Below are positions 1 to 12,855 of a DNA stretch of 64,000 nt, one piece after another. This DNA is from Anthopleura xanthogrammica (Eukaryota > Cnidaria > Anthozoa > Actiniaria > Actiniidae): contig OZ025206.1 in assembly GCA_964019055.1 (NCBI GenBank), forward strand, positions 22,441,578 to 22,505,577, written 5' to 3'. Within the stretch, counting starts at the first letter, position 1. Each line of letters begins with the position of its first letter. The position numbers and the translations under genes are program-made. The notes under the pieces were generated by a model. The model was not told the DNA's origin and searched no databases. It was given only the letters and a program-made list of their open reading frames with translations.

Positions 1-500
1 CAACCAACCAACCAACCAACCAACCAACCAACCAACCAACCAACCAACCAACCAACCAACCAACCAACCAACCAACCACCCACCCACCCACCCAACCAAC
101 CAACCAACCAACCACCCAACCAACCAACCAACCAACCAACCAACCAACCAACCAACCAACTCACCCATACAACCAACCAACCACCCAACCAACCAACCAA
201 CCAACAAACTCACCCACCCACCCACCCACCCACCCACCCACCCAACTGACCAACCAACCAACCAACCAACCAACCAACCAACAACCAAGCAATACGCCCA
301 CAAACAAACAAACAAAAACTAACCCACCCACCCAACCAACCAACTAACGAACCAAACATCCATCCATCAATCTATCCATTCAACCAATCAACAAACCAAC
401 CAACGAACCAATCGATCATCCATCCATCTATCTAATCAACCAATCAACCAAACAACGAACAAACAAACAATCGAACAAGCAAACAAGCAGATTTGAAACT
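1..500. repeat. CAAC/CCAA simple-sequence tract
   Basis: Almost pure CCAA tetranucleotide repeat with CCCA runs, decaying after about 340 into diverged units. The open frame at 161-343 on the minus strand is only translated repeat. The complementary TTGG-rich tract lies at 21,570-22,010, at the mirror position beside the other arm of the inverted duplication. Confidence 0.95.
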
Positions 501-566
501 GAATATCCACAATATTTTCTGAATCCGCGTCTGAACCCAGAACTATGGTGGGCGCGCGCGCGTGTT

Positions 567-2622
567 TTTGTAAGTTCCCGCCGAAAACTTCATCAGTATA
601 AGCTATATATGGAGATCAGTGGTAATGGAATTTCAAATAGATCCTTAACACCGTTTACAAAACCGTTTATTTTACACCACTCAGTTTTTATTTATTAAAA
701 CAACTTTTAGAAAGCTTGAAAATTACATACACTGTACCATTACAATGAAAAAATATTTTTTTACACTCAAGTATGTTTTTCTTTACAATTTAAGATACCA
801 AGATGTATTAAAAATAATTATCTCAGAAACAAACACAAGCTCGTTTTGGTTTTCTGAGTGTTTGTTTTACAAGTTTGTTCACACATTCAATAGGTTAGAT
901 AATGGCAAGTTTTTTCCATCAAGTAAGTTTACATTTTCTTAGTTTATTAGCCACACCATAATGTTTAATTCAAATTATTTAACATTTTTCACTGCAATTT
1001 GAAAATGTTAATCGAAGCAAGGTAGACAAGAACAACGCTCATGTTGCAAGAGTTTGTGTTTGATAATCCCAAATTTACCATTCCCTACTTTACAGACAGC
1101 ATCTACATAGACATCCTTGGTTTTCACTGGTGTACAACACGTACATTTGCGTTGACCGTCGTATGGGGAATCGGTGCTGATACAAGCACCACTGCATTGC
1201 TTGAGAGGCGCACGGCGTACATAACAACCATAGAGTTTGATTTCGACGTTGGCGGTACGCGGCTCACAGATTTCGACTCTGTATTGACGTCTGAATATCT
1301 GATTAGGTTCTTGAAAACGGCAGGAGACGGCCAAAGGCAACATTAATAACAGCAAAACTGAGTAAATGAAGTTCATAGTTTGTTCTTTCTATAAGAAAAC
1401 AAAGAAAAAGAATTACTAAGCTATGTTACGAAAGAAAAGTTATTATTTCCCTGTATATATGGTAACATGAAAATATATGGAAAACACATAAATAAATACT
1501 TGATTTTTCTTATATATTTGGAAAGAAATGATTTCGGAAAAGTCATTTAAAAAATATTTCAATGGGTTTTTGAATGTACGTTGTAGTGAGTTGTCGTTAA
1601 ATTTACCCTTGGGCGTAAGCAGGAACTAATAAAATAATCTTAATTTCAAACTCACTCTATACTAATTCTATACTATTTTATTACTAATTTTATTACTATA
1701 CTTTACATCTTTATTAACCAAATTGATATTAATCAAAATTACAATTAACGTTATTTTTAGTTACCGTTGGAGTTAAATCTACCATTAATGTGTAGCTAGC
1801 GGGCAAACTTAATTCCAAAGTCATTCTAAAATAATAAAATTCATTGCAATTTTTTACTATATTTGACGTCAATTATCAATCAAATCTCAAACAACCACGC
1901 ACGTAATGGTGGTGAACTGATAACACAAGGTTTCGTGTCTCGGCTAGCACGGGTTCATTTATTATGGTATTGATAGAACAGAGTTTTATTAGTAATCAAT
2001 TTGATCATTGACAGACGAGCTCAACTTCAGCTCAGTAAAACTGATTACATAAAAGACTTGGAATCAAATAATTATGCTCACTGATTTTTTATTGACGGTC
2101 TGACGCAATGAGTACTAATGAAAACATAAGTTACGAAACTTCGGAGGATTTTTTATTGATTCGATCTAAAAGGCAAACGCAATTTTAATTAAAAAATTGT
2201 AAAAGCTGTTCAAGAACTCATGAATAACTCAGAAGCCTTTAATCCAATTGGAGCGATCATACATATCACGTGCATAGACCTTTATACCCGATAAAGTCCT
2301 CTTCATTAGTATTCTTTATATAAAGAATAAAGAATAAAAATGAAACTAATCTCTATGTAAAGACGATCAGAGAGTTGCATCCAATTTTAGATGAGGACTT
2401 AGAGCTTCATCAAGGCCAGTCTCACGTACGATCACCGACGACCCAAAAGTCTCGTCGACTAGCGACCCTTGTCTTGAGTTTGGCATGTTGTCTTCAACTT
2501 ATGGGAGTCTTTTGGACTAAGTGCGCATGTTAGTGACGTACACATCTCAGTCGAAGTATAAAAATCCATGGTCGTGACGTGTATGGTCACTCTAATTCGA
2601 CCAAAGGTTTGTGAATTATTAC
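567..2622. repeat. Left arm of ~2 kb inverted duplication
   Basis: This stretch reads as the near-identical reverse complement of 19,504-21,559. Paired positions sum to about 22,126 along the whole arm, so almost no indels separate the arms. It carries one cystine-knot gene. The similarity continues to about 2,675, matching 12,618-12,670, because the other arm is interrupted by a large insertion. Confidence 0.95.
1008..1376 (-). CDS. Secreted cystine-knot (CTCK-like) protein, left copy
   Basis: Intact intronless 122-residue ORF starting at ATG. Residues 1-18 are a hydrophobic signal peptide. The mature part has eleven cysteines at 37, 51, 61, 65, 78, 80, 81, 95, 115, 117 and 120, giving the pattern C-x13-C-x9-C-x3-C...CxCC-x13-C...CxCxxC. 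This is the arrangement of C-terminal cystine-knot domains (norrin, mucin, Slit and bursicon-type). Family members are secreted, often dimeric ligands or multimerisation modules; the odd cysteine count would allow an intermolecular bond (inference). A TTTATT at 943-948 is a candidate polyadenylation signal on this strand. It differs from the copy at 20750-21118 at residue 14 (Pro, not Thr) and residue 88 (Asp, not Tyr). The receptor and exact subfamily cannot be told from sequence. CTCK-like call firm; function unknown. Confidence 0.8.
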   Translation of the reverse strand: MNFIYSVLLLLMLPLAVSCRFQEPNQIFRRQYRVEICEPRTANVEIKLYGCYVRRAPLKQCSGACISTDSPYDGQRKCTCCTPVKTKDVYVDAVCKVGNGKFGIIKHKLLQHERCSCLPCFD

Positions 2623-2679
2623 TGAGTTTTTAAAGCAACGGCTCGTGCTTTTAAACCTGATAAAACCTTAAACAGTACT

Positions 2680-5600
2680 TCAAACGTGAAAGCTAAAATG
2701 GCACCTTTGCTGTTTAGACAACATCAACAACAATCTAGATTTTCAACGTGTTTTGACTAGCATCCGGCTTTCTTTTCTTGATTTCAGGTCGGCTGGTAGT
2801 TAAACGGTCTTTTTAAGGGCGATTTGATATTGGAATAATATTAATTTTCAGGCCTTAAAATGTCTCGTTTATTATTTTTTATTGTGTAAATTTACACAAT
2901 AGACGTTGGTGAAGGTCGTGATACCAAACAAAATTGCAAGAAATGTTACTAGAAAAAAATCTAGTGAAAAACTCTTCATTTTATATCTAAATATGAGAGA
3001 ATAACTAAGTTAATTCTTCTTAAACCTTTTTGCATTCAAGAAATTGTATAAAATTGTTTCCTTGAGCAGGGAGCAAAGATTACGAAATGCGAAGAATTAA
3101 TTCTTGCAAATTAATTCTTCCTAAACCTTTTTTTCATTCAAGAAACAAATTAACGCCCCCTCCCCCTTTTTCCCGCCACTTTTTTACTCTAGCGTAAGTT
3201 CGATACAACACAGACTCTTAAAGATATGTTTTACAAATTCTGTTATTATTAGATAACCATATCAATAAAATTGAAATAAAAACATTAGCACAACTTTTAT
3301 ACCAATACAATTTCAGACCGGATAACTGTGTGAGATAAATATCTTTAGCGTAAAAGAAATAAATTAAAGACTTTCTTTTTTGCTCTCAGCTGTTAGTATT
3401 TGCTGTTGACATAGTGAATTTTCTTTGTTTAGATTTTCTTTTGTCGTTCAAAAGATTGTGAATTACAAACGAACTTTTATTCACGGCTGGAAATTTTTGC
3501 CAACTGAAGCCAGTGAGGAAAATCGACTGCTAGAATTGATATTCAAAGCGAACAGTATAAAAATATAAAAATAAAACGTTTAGGAAAATACGGAATTGAT
3601 AATCCCAAAGACAAAACAGGAACTTAATTTCGTAAGGTCGAAGTGAATAATTTGTTGAAAACTAAAGAAAAAAATATTATCTTTTTTATTAACGAAAAGT
3701 AAGACTTGTTTACTAAACTCGAAGAAAGGAGAGACTATTGTAAGGTTATGATTATTTTTTTGGTTATAAATATCATGATAACACGTTATTTTTTGGGGAT
3801 ATTAACACGAATGCTGGCGAAAATCACATTAGGAGAAGTTAGGGTGGCATACTACAACTACTGTAAAAGTAATGTTTCACAACAAATGAAGCTTTAGCTC
3901 CAAGAAGAAGTTATAAAAGTTGAAGAGATATTCTCACATTTTTCGTATAATTTTATCCATATTCAACGTTAGTATTGACAAAACATTTAGATACACAAAA
4001 CTAATAATATACAAAACGATTCCGGTTTTGTTCCTTGATTTGTTGAAATTTTCTTTGATAAATCGTAGGTTAAATTTTCTTGAAACGACATTGAAAAATG
4101 AGTAGAAAATATGTTGGAAGTTGAAATTTATTGAATAAGTTTAAATTTAAAGCTTGAATGGTACAGTTTTGATTGAAAAGAAAATTTGCAATAAATTAAG
4201 GACAAATTTTAAGCACAGAAAAAGTATTAAAGTAGTGGCAAAAATGAAGGCATGAAAGAAGATTATATGAATTGACTTGAGAAATAATTTCACAATAATT
4301 TGATTTACCTGGTTTATAATGAAGATTCTTCCAAATAGTTGTCGCTAGACGTGCTTTGCCAACGACCAGTTCTTTTCAGTGAAGTGGTATTTAAGAGTTG
4401 GCACACGCAAGCCGTGTAGTTTATAAGAGTGTTGAGACTCCCTGCTTGATTATCTTGGCTGGCCTGTACAGCTCGTCCTACAGGTGGTATTAACGTCAAT
4501 CTACAAGATTACCACTTTTTTTTCTTATCATTTATGTGATTGAATCCCACACTCTCGTCTAGCTTTGTTTAGCTTATCATAATTCATAACTGCGCCAAGC
4601 GGAAAGCCATTTGTTGTTCTTCACAATTGACACTACAAGACAACTCGTAATCATCTTCCAAGCCATTGAAACCTCATTAGGATCACACTCTTTGCCTTAT
4701 GGAAGTGCTTTTTTGGGATTTTATTTCATGAAAATCTATCTTTGTTGGTGTCAGTAATGTTTAATATTCTTCTGTGTAAATACACTTAAAAGGAACGTCC
4801 ACGGGCGTATTTAACTATTTATGACAACACACAGGCGTAGAGTTTCTCACGGTCTCATTCCATCCAACGCAGAAGTTTAATTTTAACTCGAGATAACTTT
4901 TTGAAAAGAAGGGTTTTAAAAATTGACAGCTATTTCGATGGCGTAATAGGACGCACTGCACTTGAGTGTAGATTTGTGTGTTGCGCATGCGTGGTAGAAT
5001 GCGAACCGAAACAGGTGCTCCGGAATTCCGAGATATCCTACGTACATCCGTTCGGACGGTCAACACATTCTACGCTTACGGGATAGGTTATAGTTTGAGT
5101 TTTTGTTACGATGATTTATCAAAGGAATCTTTCCGCTGTGACGTTCAACAAAAGGATCTTCCTCGTTTCGCGTCGTTCTTATTATCCCATTATTTCATTC
5201 TCTTTTCTTACATCACAGCTCAAATATACTCCTCCTGCAATACGTGATGATAAAGAATAAATCTATTGCCCAACACATCCTTTAATCTCTATCCTATCAT
5301 AATTAAAAATTGATGGCTTAAAAATTGATGAAAGAACAATCACTTCGAATTGGGTTTTTTTTTCTACCATCTATCATCACATGTTTCATCTCCCAGGAAC
5401 GCCTACACAAAGTCTATTTTGGATCCCTAAATTAGAAATTATTCTAGAATTTATTTTTCAAGTTGGGACAAATTATGTAACAATGTAGAGAGCTCAGGGT
5501 GATGTCCGAATAATTTTAAAGATCAAAACACAGATATTTCAGAGGTTCTGTCTTCCCTCCTCCGTTTTTAAAGAAATTGAACATAGAATCAATACAGCAT

Positions 5601-6060
5601 CGAACTGGCTTTCCTCCGTGGTCTCCCTAACCTGTTTAGAACTGTTTTAGTAATTAAGATAGTACTTAAGATTTCTAATGTAATGCCAGTCTAAGAACTC
5701 CAGAACACGTGGTATAAACACCTTCGATAGTAATGAATTTATAAAACAAATTAAAGTTTTATTGCTTGGGAAACACGTTCGAAAATTATGTGATTTTGTT
5801 GTATAGAGAATTAAGATATCTGAAGTATTGAGAAATTGAACATCCGTGTCGATCTGAGTATTTAGCTAGCGGCGTTCGCGCTGAAAAGGGTCCAAAAGAC
5901 TGTTAACAATGCAAAAAAGTATACAAATTTGAGTAGCGTCGCTGTTTGAAACATAAAGCATGCGAACAATATAACTTAACGAGATACTGCGAATAAAAAA
6001 GGTTTACACTTAATTTCTTTGTCTTAACACTCTTCAATTCACTTGCGTTCTGGGTTCAGC
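2680..6060. other. Noncoding AT-rich spacer, no gene recognised
   Basis: Only short open frames occur (3706-3897, 3920-4105, 4815-5247), with no recognisable domains and overlapping on both strands. The only structure found is the segment 4,322-4,790, repeated next to the tRNA array. Confidence 0.6.
4322..4790. repeat. Dispersed segment, inverted copy at 22,013-22,397
   Basis: The reverse complement of this stretch matches 22,013-22,397, apart from about 85 bp missing from the right copy. It is not part of the main inverted-duplication arms, because its paired positions sum to about 26,700-26,800 instead of 22,126. Confidence 0.85.
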
Positions 6061-6061
6061 A

Positions 6062-6400
6062 TCACTTGTAAATAGAGTTTGTTAGGTCTTTCCCTTGATT
6101 CAGGGGTTTTCCAGGTTTTCCACTGGAAATATATGTTGTCTCTCCACAAGAACTAACTGATTCTGATTCCGATATGTGAGTTAGCCTTGTCCTGACTTGG
6201 ATCAGCCCAGACGTTGTTTCAGGGTTTGATCTGTGAAATAGCCTTGTAATAACTTCGATCAGCCCAGACGTTGTTTCAGGGTTTGATCTGTGAAATAGCC
6301 TTGTAATAACTTTGATCAGCCCAGAGGTTGTTACAGGGTTCAATCTGTGAGTTAGCCTTGTCCTGACTTCGATCAGCCTAGAGGTTATTTCAAGGATTGA
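6062..6400 (-). repeat. 57-bp minisatellite keeping an open frame
   Basis: About four tandem copies of a 57-bp unit containing GATCAGCCCAGA and GGTTTGATCTGTGA. Because 57 is a multiple of three, the minus strand stays open across the array and encodes a 19-residue repeat of the type TRLFHRSNPETTSGLIEVI, followed by a serine/glycine-rich tail ending at 6062. No ATG begins the frame; the first listed start is a TTG. An upstream unit is shifted by one base. It could be a repeat-coding exon, but no splice sites are convincing, so I treat it as a repeat. Confidence 0.6.
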
Positions 6401-9400
6401 TAAATTGATATCCGCATTTCAATCAGTTAATCCATAACCTAGGTTTAGCTTATACTGGTTACGTTGTTTATGTCTCATTCTTATCATTTGTAAAAATTTC
6501 TTCTGCAGTACGAAATAAAGTCATAAAATTTACTTTTTATCAAACCCTCAGTTGGGATAGAAAAATGTACTGTTGATATTATCGAGACTTTTGTTTCATC
6601 ACTCTTAACACATTTTATGACAACTTACATTTGAAAAACTTTTTCTCGCAAATGATATAACGGTAGAAAGCGAGACAGAAAGTAAGAAAGTAAAGGAATA
6701 ACTGGTACACCTGTTAAGTACAGTAATACCAGTTATTTCCCGAAAAAAATGTTTCAAATTTTACACAAAAACTTTGCACAAAATCACCAAATATGAAGTC
6801 GAAAGCTTAAAGACGAGGCTTTTGCTCCGGTCATTGAGCAATCCCTCTCTACTCTTCCATAAAAAAATAGTAGTTTTAGGTTATGTGTTATAGTTTTTAA
6901 ATTTTATATCCGTATATTACTCGAATCCACACAAAAAAGGGAATTTTTTTTTCTTCCAAGGTTCTTAAGTTTCCAGACGAAACGCTCATTCAAATATTTT
7001 GATGTTGACCATGTTTTGTCTAAATTGAATCACGTGAGCTACATATTTACACAGTTGTACTACGAAAGGATAGATTGTGATCAAATAGCGGGCAATAGCA
7101 CAGAAACACGCTCTCGCTAAGCATAAAAAGGACAAAAACTCCGCTCGTCAAACATCATTGTGCTTCTGAGGTTTGGCGTCTTGGCTCCACCACTTATTCT
7201 CATTGGTAAGTATTTCCATTTAATACAACCTCAAACACGCATAATCCCGGCATGTATTCACTCATTCACTTTAAAAAGTGCTAAAATTTTCGTGGGCATG
7301 AAGTTTTATTCAGTTTTATTTAGTCAGTTGCGTGAGCGTTTATAATCCTTTTTAGAAAACTCAGTGCTTATTTTTTCACATTTTGGGCAGATGTTTTAGA
7401 CATTTTAAAACTTCTTTTTATCGTTTGTCTATACTAAAAGATAATGCGTTTTTAATAAGGTTTAATCTAAAATTTATCACAAGCCAAATACAACGCTTTT
7501 GGGAACACATCTTTTGTATGAGTAGGAGACGTACGGTACTTACTTACAAATGGAACAACATGCCGTAACATGAAAGGGTTTCCAAATGTATTTCAATTGT
7601 TTTTGACCATAAGGTTTTACGTTTAGATTACTAACAGCAAAAATACGCAACGGCTACACAACCTAAATGTGTTACATTTCGTCCCTTTTAGTTAAGAATA
7701 GTTAATTGTTTTGAGACGAGATTTTAAAATTGTAACTGCACAGGTTAAAAAAGAAAAAAATATCAGAAAATGAACTTTCTAAAGCGGTTTTCTTATGAGA
7801 GGGAAACCGCCATGTTGTACCGTTTTTACCGCACCTGTAGCTAAGCGTTTTGATTGGACGATTCACGAGATACCAAAGGAAAGCCATTTTAGTGTTACAC
7901 TGAGCAAATCGTATCTAGTTTGTCGTCGCTCAAACTAAAGACACTCTACTAGTAGTGGATAGGTTTTCCTAAGTGTACGGTACTGACTTTCAGCACGTAA
8001 AAGTACGGCACGACTTGCCGTAACATTGAACTGGCTTCCCATTCTTTTCGTGTGAATCATCAAATGCTTTAATTACAATTGCGTAAGTTGCAATACCATT
8101 ACGAGATAGTAAGTCATTTCCCACTCACTCATACAGACACAGCCCTAGGTTCAAATGAATCCAAATGCGAGTTCTCTCAGATTTCCACGTCGATTTCTTT
8201 CTTGACAGACTTTCCATCATCTATAAGTCAATTAATTAAAATTTAATCTTATTGAACTGGAGTCTCTATCCGGTCGTTCCTCAAGTACAATCTGGTGATT
8301 TGCAAACAGGACTTCCTCGTGGAGTTCACTACAAACAAAAGATGGCGCCGAGGGGTAAAATCAACCACGATCTTAACGAGGGAAAAATTAATCTTAACGG
8401 GCAGGATAAAACAGTACTCGAGTTGAAAGAAAAACGGAAAAGTAATCCAAACAAAATACGGGAGCAAAAATCATCCCTTTTTTAACGATTTGACATCTTT
8501 TCTCATTAGTAAAACTGTCAGATACTATCACGTCTTAAAGAATTATGAAATATACAAGTGTAATTTTACATTTTTGGGAATTTTTTTAGTACTTAATGTT
8601 GTTTCTAGGGGATTTTTTAATGATGATGAAATTCTTTCCGCGAGAATGAATCACGCGTTCAGTGGCAGATGATCGGTGGTGCTTCAGAAAACCTTTCTTG
8701 AGCTCTTCTTACGTAATCTATACTAATCTTTACCATCAACGCCAAGCCATAACTTTTGTGATTAAAAGAATTGCATTAAGGAGTCTTTTACAAGTTGAAA
8801 TAAAAGCCTAGATATTTGATTTCGAGATAGAGAAAATCCGATTACTACAGGAATCAATAAAAAAAGTATAAACTTAGAAAACACAACCGGAAGAATTGGG
8901 CGACTTTTATTTACCCGAATGAAAAGAATTATTCGAGAAATTCTCAATTTTCTTTCAAGACACTTTAAACGGTTCACTAAGAATTAAATCTAAGGCTGGA
9001 TTTCAGAGAAAAACTAACATTTTTTATGTCAAACCGAACTACTACATTCACGAATAACTGTTTTCAGAAAAAAGTCTGGATTCTCAGTTGGAAAGGAAGT
9101 TGGCAGCGCGTCAGTTTGTTTTCTTTTTGTTACTTAAATTTTGAAATTTGTTTGATAAGCCACATGTATTCATACACATTTTCGGGAAAATGTTTGGTCC
9201 CAGTAATACAAGAAATGTTTGGATGGTAAAAATAGGTCTTGTATAAAAAATGCATTGATTGAAGACACAGCATGAACAATGTATTTTTTGAGTTCATAGG
9301 GATAAACTCGATAGATCATCGCTATCCCACGTCTATGTACTCTAAATATAGTCCACGCACTTGTTCATTAATGAGTTGTGTGGGCCTTTTATCTATTATT

Positions 9401-9490
9401 TAGATTGGTTTTGATTATAAAATAAAACAAAGCGAATATCCTATTCATCATTCTCTGTGTTGAGGAGTCTGGACTCTATCAATAGGGAAA
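6401..9490. other. Noncoding spacer, no gene recognised
   Basis: AT-rich, with short unrecognised open frames only (7160-7345, 7383-7568, 8252-8485). A TATA-like CATAAAAAGG near 7,120 precedes a short hydrophobic open stretch ending in a donor-like GTAAGT near 7,205, but there is no ATG. A diverged repeat containing TACGGTACT and TGCCGTAACAT occurs at about 7,530 and 7,977. Confidence 0.5.
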
Positions 9491-9497
9491 CAAAGTG

Positions 9498-9505
9498 TAT
9501 ATAAA
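9498..9505 (+). promoter_or_regulatory. TATA box candidate of the central cystine-knot gene
   Basis: TATATAAA lies 123 bp upstream of the ATG at 9628, in a suitable position for a polymerase II core promoter with a roughly 95-base leader. Position and sequence are seen; activity is inferred. Confidence 0.45.
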
Positions 9506-9627
9506 CCAAGGTATTTGAGGACGACTCTTAAACCTTAAAAGGACGGTACGGTGTCGCGCAAGTTTTACGGCGCCAACAAAGCTACAAAATCTCATCAAAA
9601 TATTCGTCTTCATTCCAGAAAATCAAA

Positions 9628-9981
9628 ATGGCAGTACTACTAAAGATCCTTACAAGTATAGCTTTATTATTAGCAGTAATCCAAGTCATCGCAGCCCAGT
9701 TCGCTGGGATGAAGGTCGAATGCAAACCGAAGGATGTCACTCGTACGGTCAGTCGTACCGGCTGTACTCCCAAACAAGTCGTGGTATCAGCTTGTGAAGG
9801 CACCTGTAGATCTCTAAGCGCAATCCTAATGAAAGATCCGTGGTATGAAACTCTCTGTGAATGCTGTAAACGAACCGGAACCACCAAAAAGCGAGTCAGT
9901 ATAAATTGCAAGGGATCATCACATACTGAAGAGGTTCTCTCTGCGAGTGGCTGTAAATGTCAGCGATGCAGAACAATTTAG
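9628..9981 (+). CDS. Secreted cystine-knot (CTCK-like) protein, divergent paralog
   Basis: Intact intronless 117-residue ORF. Residues 1-23 form a signal peptide. Cysteines fall at 32, 46, 56, 60, 77, 79, 80, 94, 109, 111 and 114. The spacings C-x13-C-x9-C-x3-C, the CxCC group, CC-x13-C and the terminal CxCxxC are the same as in the inverted-repeat pair, while the residues between them share little. It is therefore a family member and not a recent copy. It lies in the spacer between the two arms, so the whole 1-22 kb region reads as a local family of secreted cystine-knot proteins. Lysine- and arginine-rich stretches make the mature protein basic. A TATA candidate lies at 9498. The ligand role is inferred from the family only. 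Confidence 0.8.
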   Translation: MAVLLKILTSIALLLAVIQVIAAQFAGMKVECKPKDVTRTVSRTGCTPKQVVVSACEGTCRSLSAILMKDPWYETLCECCKRTGTTKKRVSINCKGSSHTEEVLSASGCKCQRCRTI

Positions 9982-10302
9982 AGACTTTTAAAATATCTTA
10001 TAAAAATTGCCAAATAATGTGGTTATTATATAATTTTCAACTGTTTAAAAAACCTGCAAGAAATGATTAAAATACTGTTTGTTAAAGTTTTCAAGTACGT
10101 GTCCTACATTCTGTATCTTAGGTGTGTAATTTAGATATTTTTTAGTGCTGTCGATTTTTTATTTTTTATTTCATTTTATTCGTTTTCTTTAGTTTATCTA
10201 TGCCTTTTCTCTTTATTTTTTTCCCCTTTTTAGATTTTCTTTTCCTTTGTTCTCAGCATCCTTCTTTTCTATCTTTCAGGTCTTTCTTTCTCTGTCTCGC
10301 TG

Positions 10303-10334
<32 letters not shown>

Positions 10335-12610
10335 TAGGATATTCGCTTTGTTTTCGCGCCGCTTACGCTAGATCATTTATCATTACTAGATTTTCCTTAT
10401 GATCCTCTAAACCAGAACATAGTCTCGTTGGTTTTTTTCTATTGTCGCTGGTCCCAAAGGTACGAATATATAAGAACCTTATTTGCATTTCGAATCACTT
10501 CTCTTCCAACCTTCTAGCTGGCCGAACGTGTCTCCTCTGCTCTTCCAACCTAAAGCTGCATGGGCTTTTAAAGTTTCGAAAACTTTTCATAGGCAAGTAA
10601 TGTCGCCTCGATTCGGTTAGGTCTGTGTTACCTTTATTTTTTATTTCTACGTTAGGTTCTAAATCACAGAGCCGTTGACTTTCTTGCTGGGTTCTTCCAC
10701 GTGTTCGCTTGTTTCTCATTCATTCTGTTGGTCGAGTTCCACTTGCACCTATAGATTCGGAGACGGCTAGAACGATTTTGTTTTCAGTAACTTTCAGTCC
10801 TGCTCTTATTTAATGATTTCTCATGGAAAAGTAATGTCGGCGAATTGGTTAGGTCTGTTTTTCCTATATTATTCATATCTCTATGTTTTAAAGCTCAAGG
10901 TCAGTGCCGTTGACTTGCTTGCTTGGTTTTTAGCACTAGCCGAGTCGAATCGGCCCTAGCAGACCTACATCGTATCAAGAATTGCTCTATGATTTTTCTG
11001 ACCTAAATCTAAGTACATGGTGTAAACTAAGATTTTTTTTTCATATTTCCCGGATCCCGCCTATTCCCTTCCAGCTAGACCCTGATGAAATGAAGGAAAA
11101 CTTCATGTTTACAGCAGTATAACTGATCTATATCTTTATTCACCGTGATGGGTTTTAATTAAAAGAGCTGTTTTTGTTATTCTCGACGTCCACTATTCTT
11201 TTCCGCGCAAAGCGTTCTATCGTACAAACCTTACTTGGTACTTACTACTAAACTGTCATTCAAGTTTTAAGTCCTGTGACTAAGTGTGAAAACTGAAAAC
11301 AAAACACTGAGCGTTCTTCAGTAGATTTGAAATGGAAAAAAAAAGTAGTAGTAATAATAATAAGATAAAGAAAAACCCTTGGATTTTCTTCTATACTGAA
11401 GTATCAAAAGCATAACAAAATCTTTGTTCACAGACTTTCAAATGCTCTTTAGTTTGGTGTAAGATAGATTGTTTTACGCCAACTACCGCGAAAGATATTT
11501 AAGCTTGAGGTCTTGGAAAGATGAGTCGTGAAAACTTTAAACTACAAAACTGTAGTTTCTTCTAGCCTGTTCATAGCAATAGCATTGATAGTAAAAATTC
11601 ATTCGCTACCGAATACTCTTGATTTGATTTGAATACGATTTATTTTGTGTTCTGAGATTTGCTCTTACAATTTTGAACGCTCCCTATAGAGCTGTTGAGT
11701 TGTGAAGTATTTCCGGGTCCAACTGCTCATAAAAATGCTAAAATAAAGCGAAAATGTTCTCAATGATTTAACCTCCACCTGAAACAGTTAGAATTTTGGA
11801 CAACAAATCATGTCATGAAGAAAAATTAAAAACAATCTTTATAAAACTGCTTTTCGTTTTGGACCAACAAGTCGTTTTTTCCTTCAATTGTCGTCACACT
11901 TTTAAAACAGCCCTATTCCCCACCCATCAGACAGACCTCACCGAGATACAAACGTATCTAATTTGTCATAACAAATTGACTCTCCCTACCCCCAACTATC
12001 GTTTTGGTTTCATAATCCATGCTCGAGAAGCATTCGTGGGTAGAACCAGTGAATAGGAAAATTAGAAATTTAAATTTGGCGCGGTATGTTTATCCCTGGT
12101 CAGAGGAGGGTCCAGGGTTATCCGATAATTCATTGCGTTTCAACGTATATTATTATATTATCATTCCTGATCCCTGGTTAATCGTTTATAGTCATATAAG
12201 GTCAGGGTTGTTAACCGTGCAATAGTCCTTTTTGCTACTGAACTTTGAATACGCATTTCTTGATAGTACGCTTTAAGATTCTGAGTTTTGGGAGGAACTC
12301 AGATTCTTTACCAAATTTATAACTGAAGTTAAGCCCCCTAGATCCTAGTTCAGAGTTATGTTGTAATAGCAGTGTCCTTTAAACTTGAATTTGGAGTTTA
12401 AGTCCGAAGTGTAGGTGTTGAGTTTTGGGGGTGTTGAATATCGGATGTTGAGTTTGGGGTTCGGTCTTGACTACTAGATATGGACTGTCTCGGGGTTTCC
12501 TGGGGATGAGGCCATGTGTTCATTATTAGCGTATGAAGGGTTCGATGCGGAGCCAGGTCTGCGCTCCCATAACTTATATATGAGTACAATGGGTCCAGTG
12601 CCGGAAAATA
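9982..12610. other. Noncoding spacer with CTTT microsatellite
   Basis: Pyrimidine-rich DNA with a (CTTT)n run at about 10,295-10,336. Two diverged ~115 bp repeats sit at 10,585-10,700 and 10,823-10,935, sharing GGTTAGGTCTGT and GCCGTTGACTT. Open frames at 11796-12225 and 12398-12589 have no recognisable features. Confidence 0.5.
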
Positions 12611-12617
12611 TATTACT

Positions 12618-12670
12618 GTTTAAAGTTTTATCCGGTTGAAAAGCACGAGCCGTTGGTTCAAAAACTCAGT
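12618..12670. repeat. Inner end of the right duplication arm, cut off by an insertion
   Basis: This is the reverse complement of 2,621-2,673 with a few substitutions (AAAGCACGAGCCGTTG is shared). The rest of the right arm resumes at 19,504. The two pieces were adjacent before the intervening DNA inserted. Confidence 0.85.
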
Positions 12671-12855
12671 AATATTATGATTACCTCGGGATCCATTGTT
12701 TCCAGAGGGATGTTTAAGGTCTAACATCCCCCTGAATATAATAATATAATTTCTAAAACTCATTAATATTCAATGAGGCTAAGAGCCAATCGTGTCGCCC
12801 AAACTAAACACGTGACGTATATTTTATACTAGGATAAAAGGTCCATTAAACTAAA

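Noticed and set aside
161..343. 60-residue Gly/Trp/Val-rich open frame
   Set aside because: Translated CCAA simple repeat; no independent coding signal.
1041..1346. Plus-strand ORF of 101 residues over the left cystine-knot gene, and its mirror at 20780-21085
   Set aside because: Antisense shadow of the cystine-knot CDS, which has the signal peptide and cysteine pattern.
7080..7210. TATA-like box followed by a hydrophobic open stretch and GTAAGT donor, like a signal-peptide exon
   Set aside because: No ATG in the stretch and no second exon recognised; not enough to call a gene.
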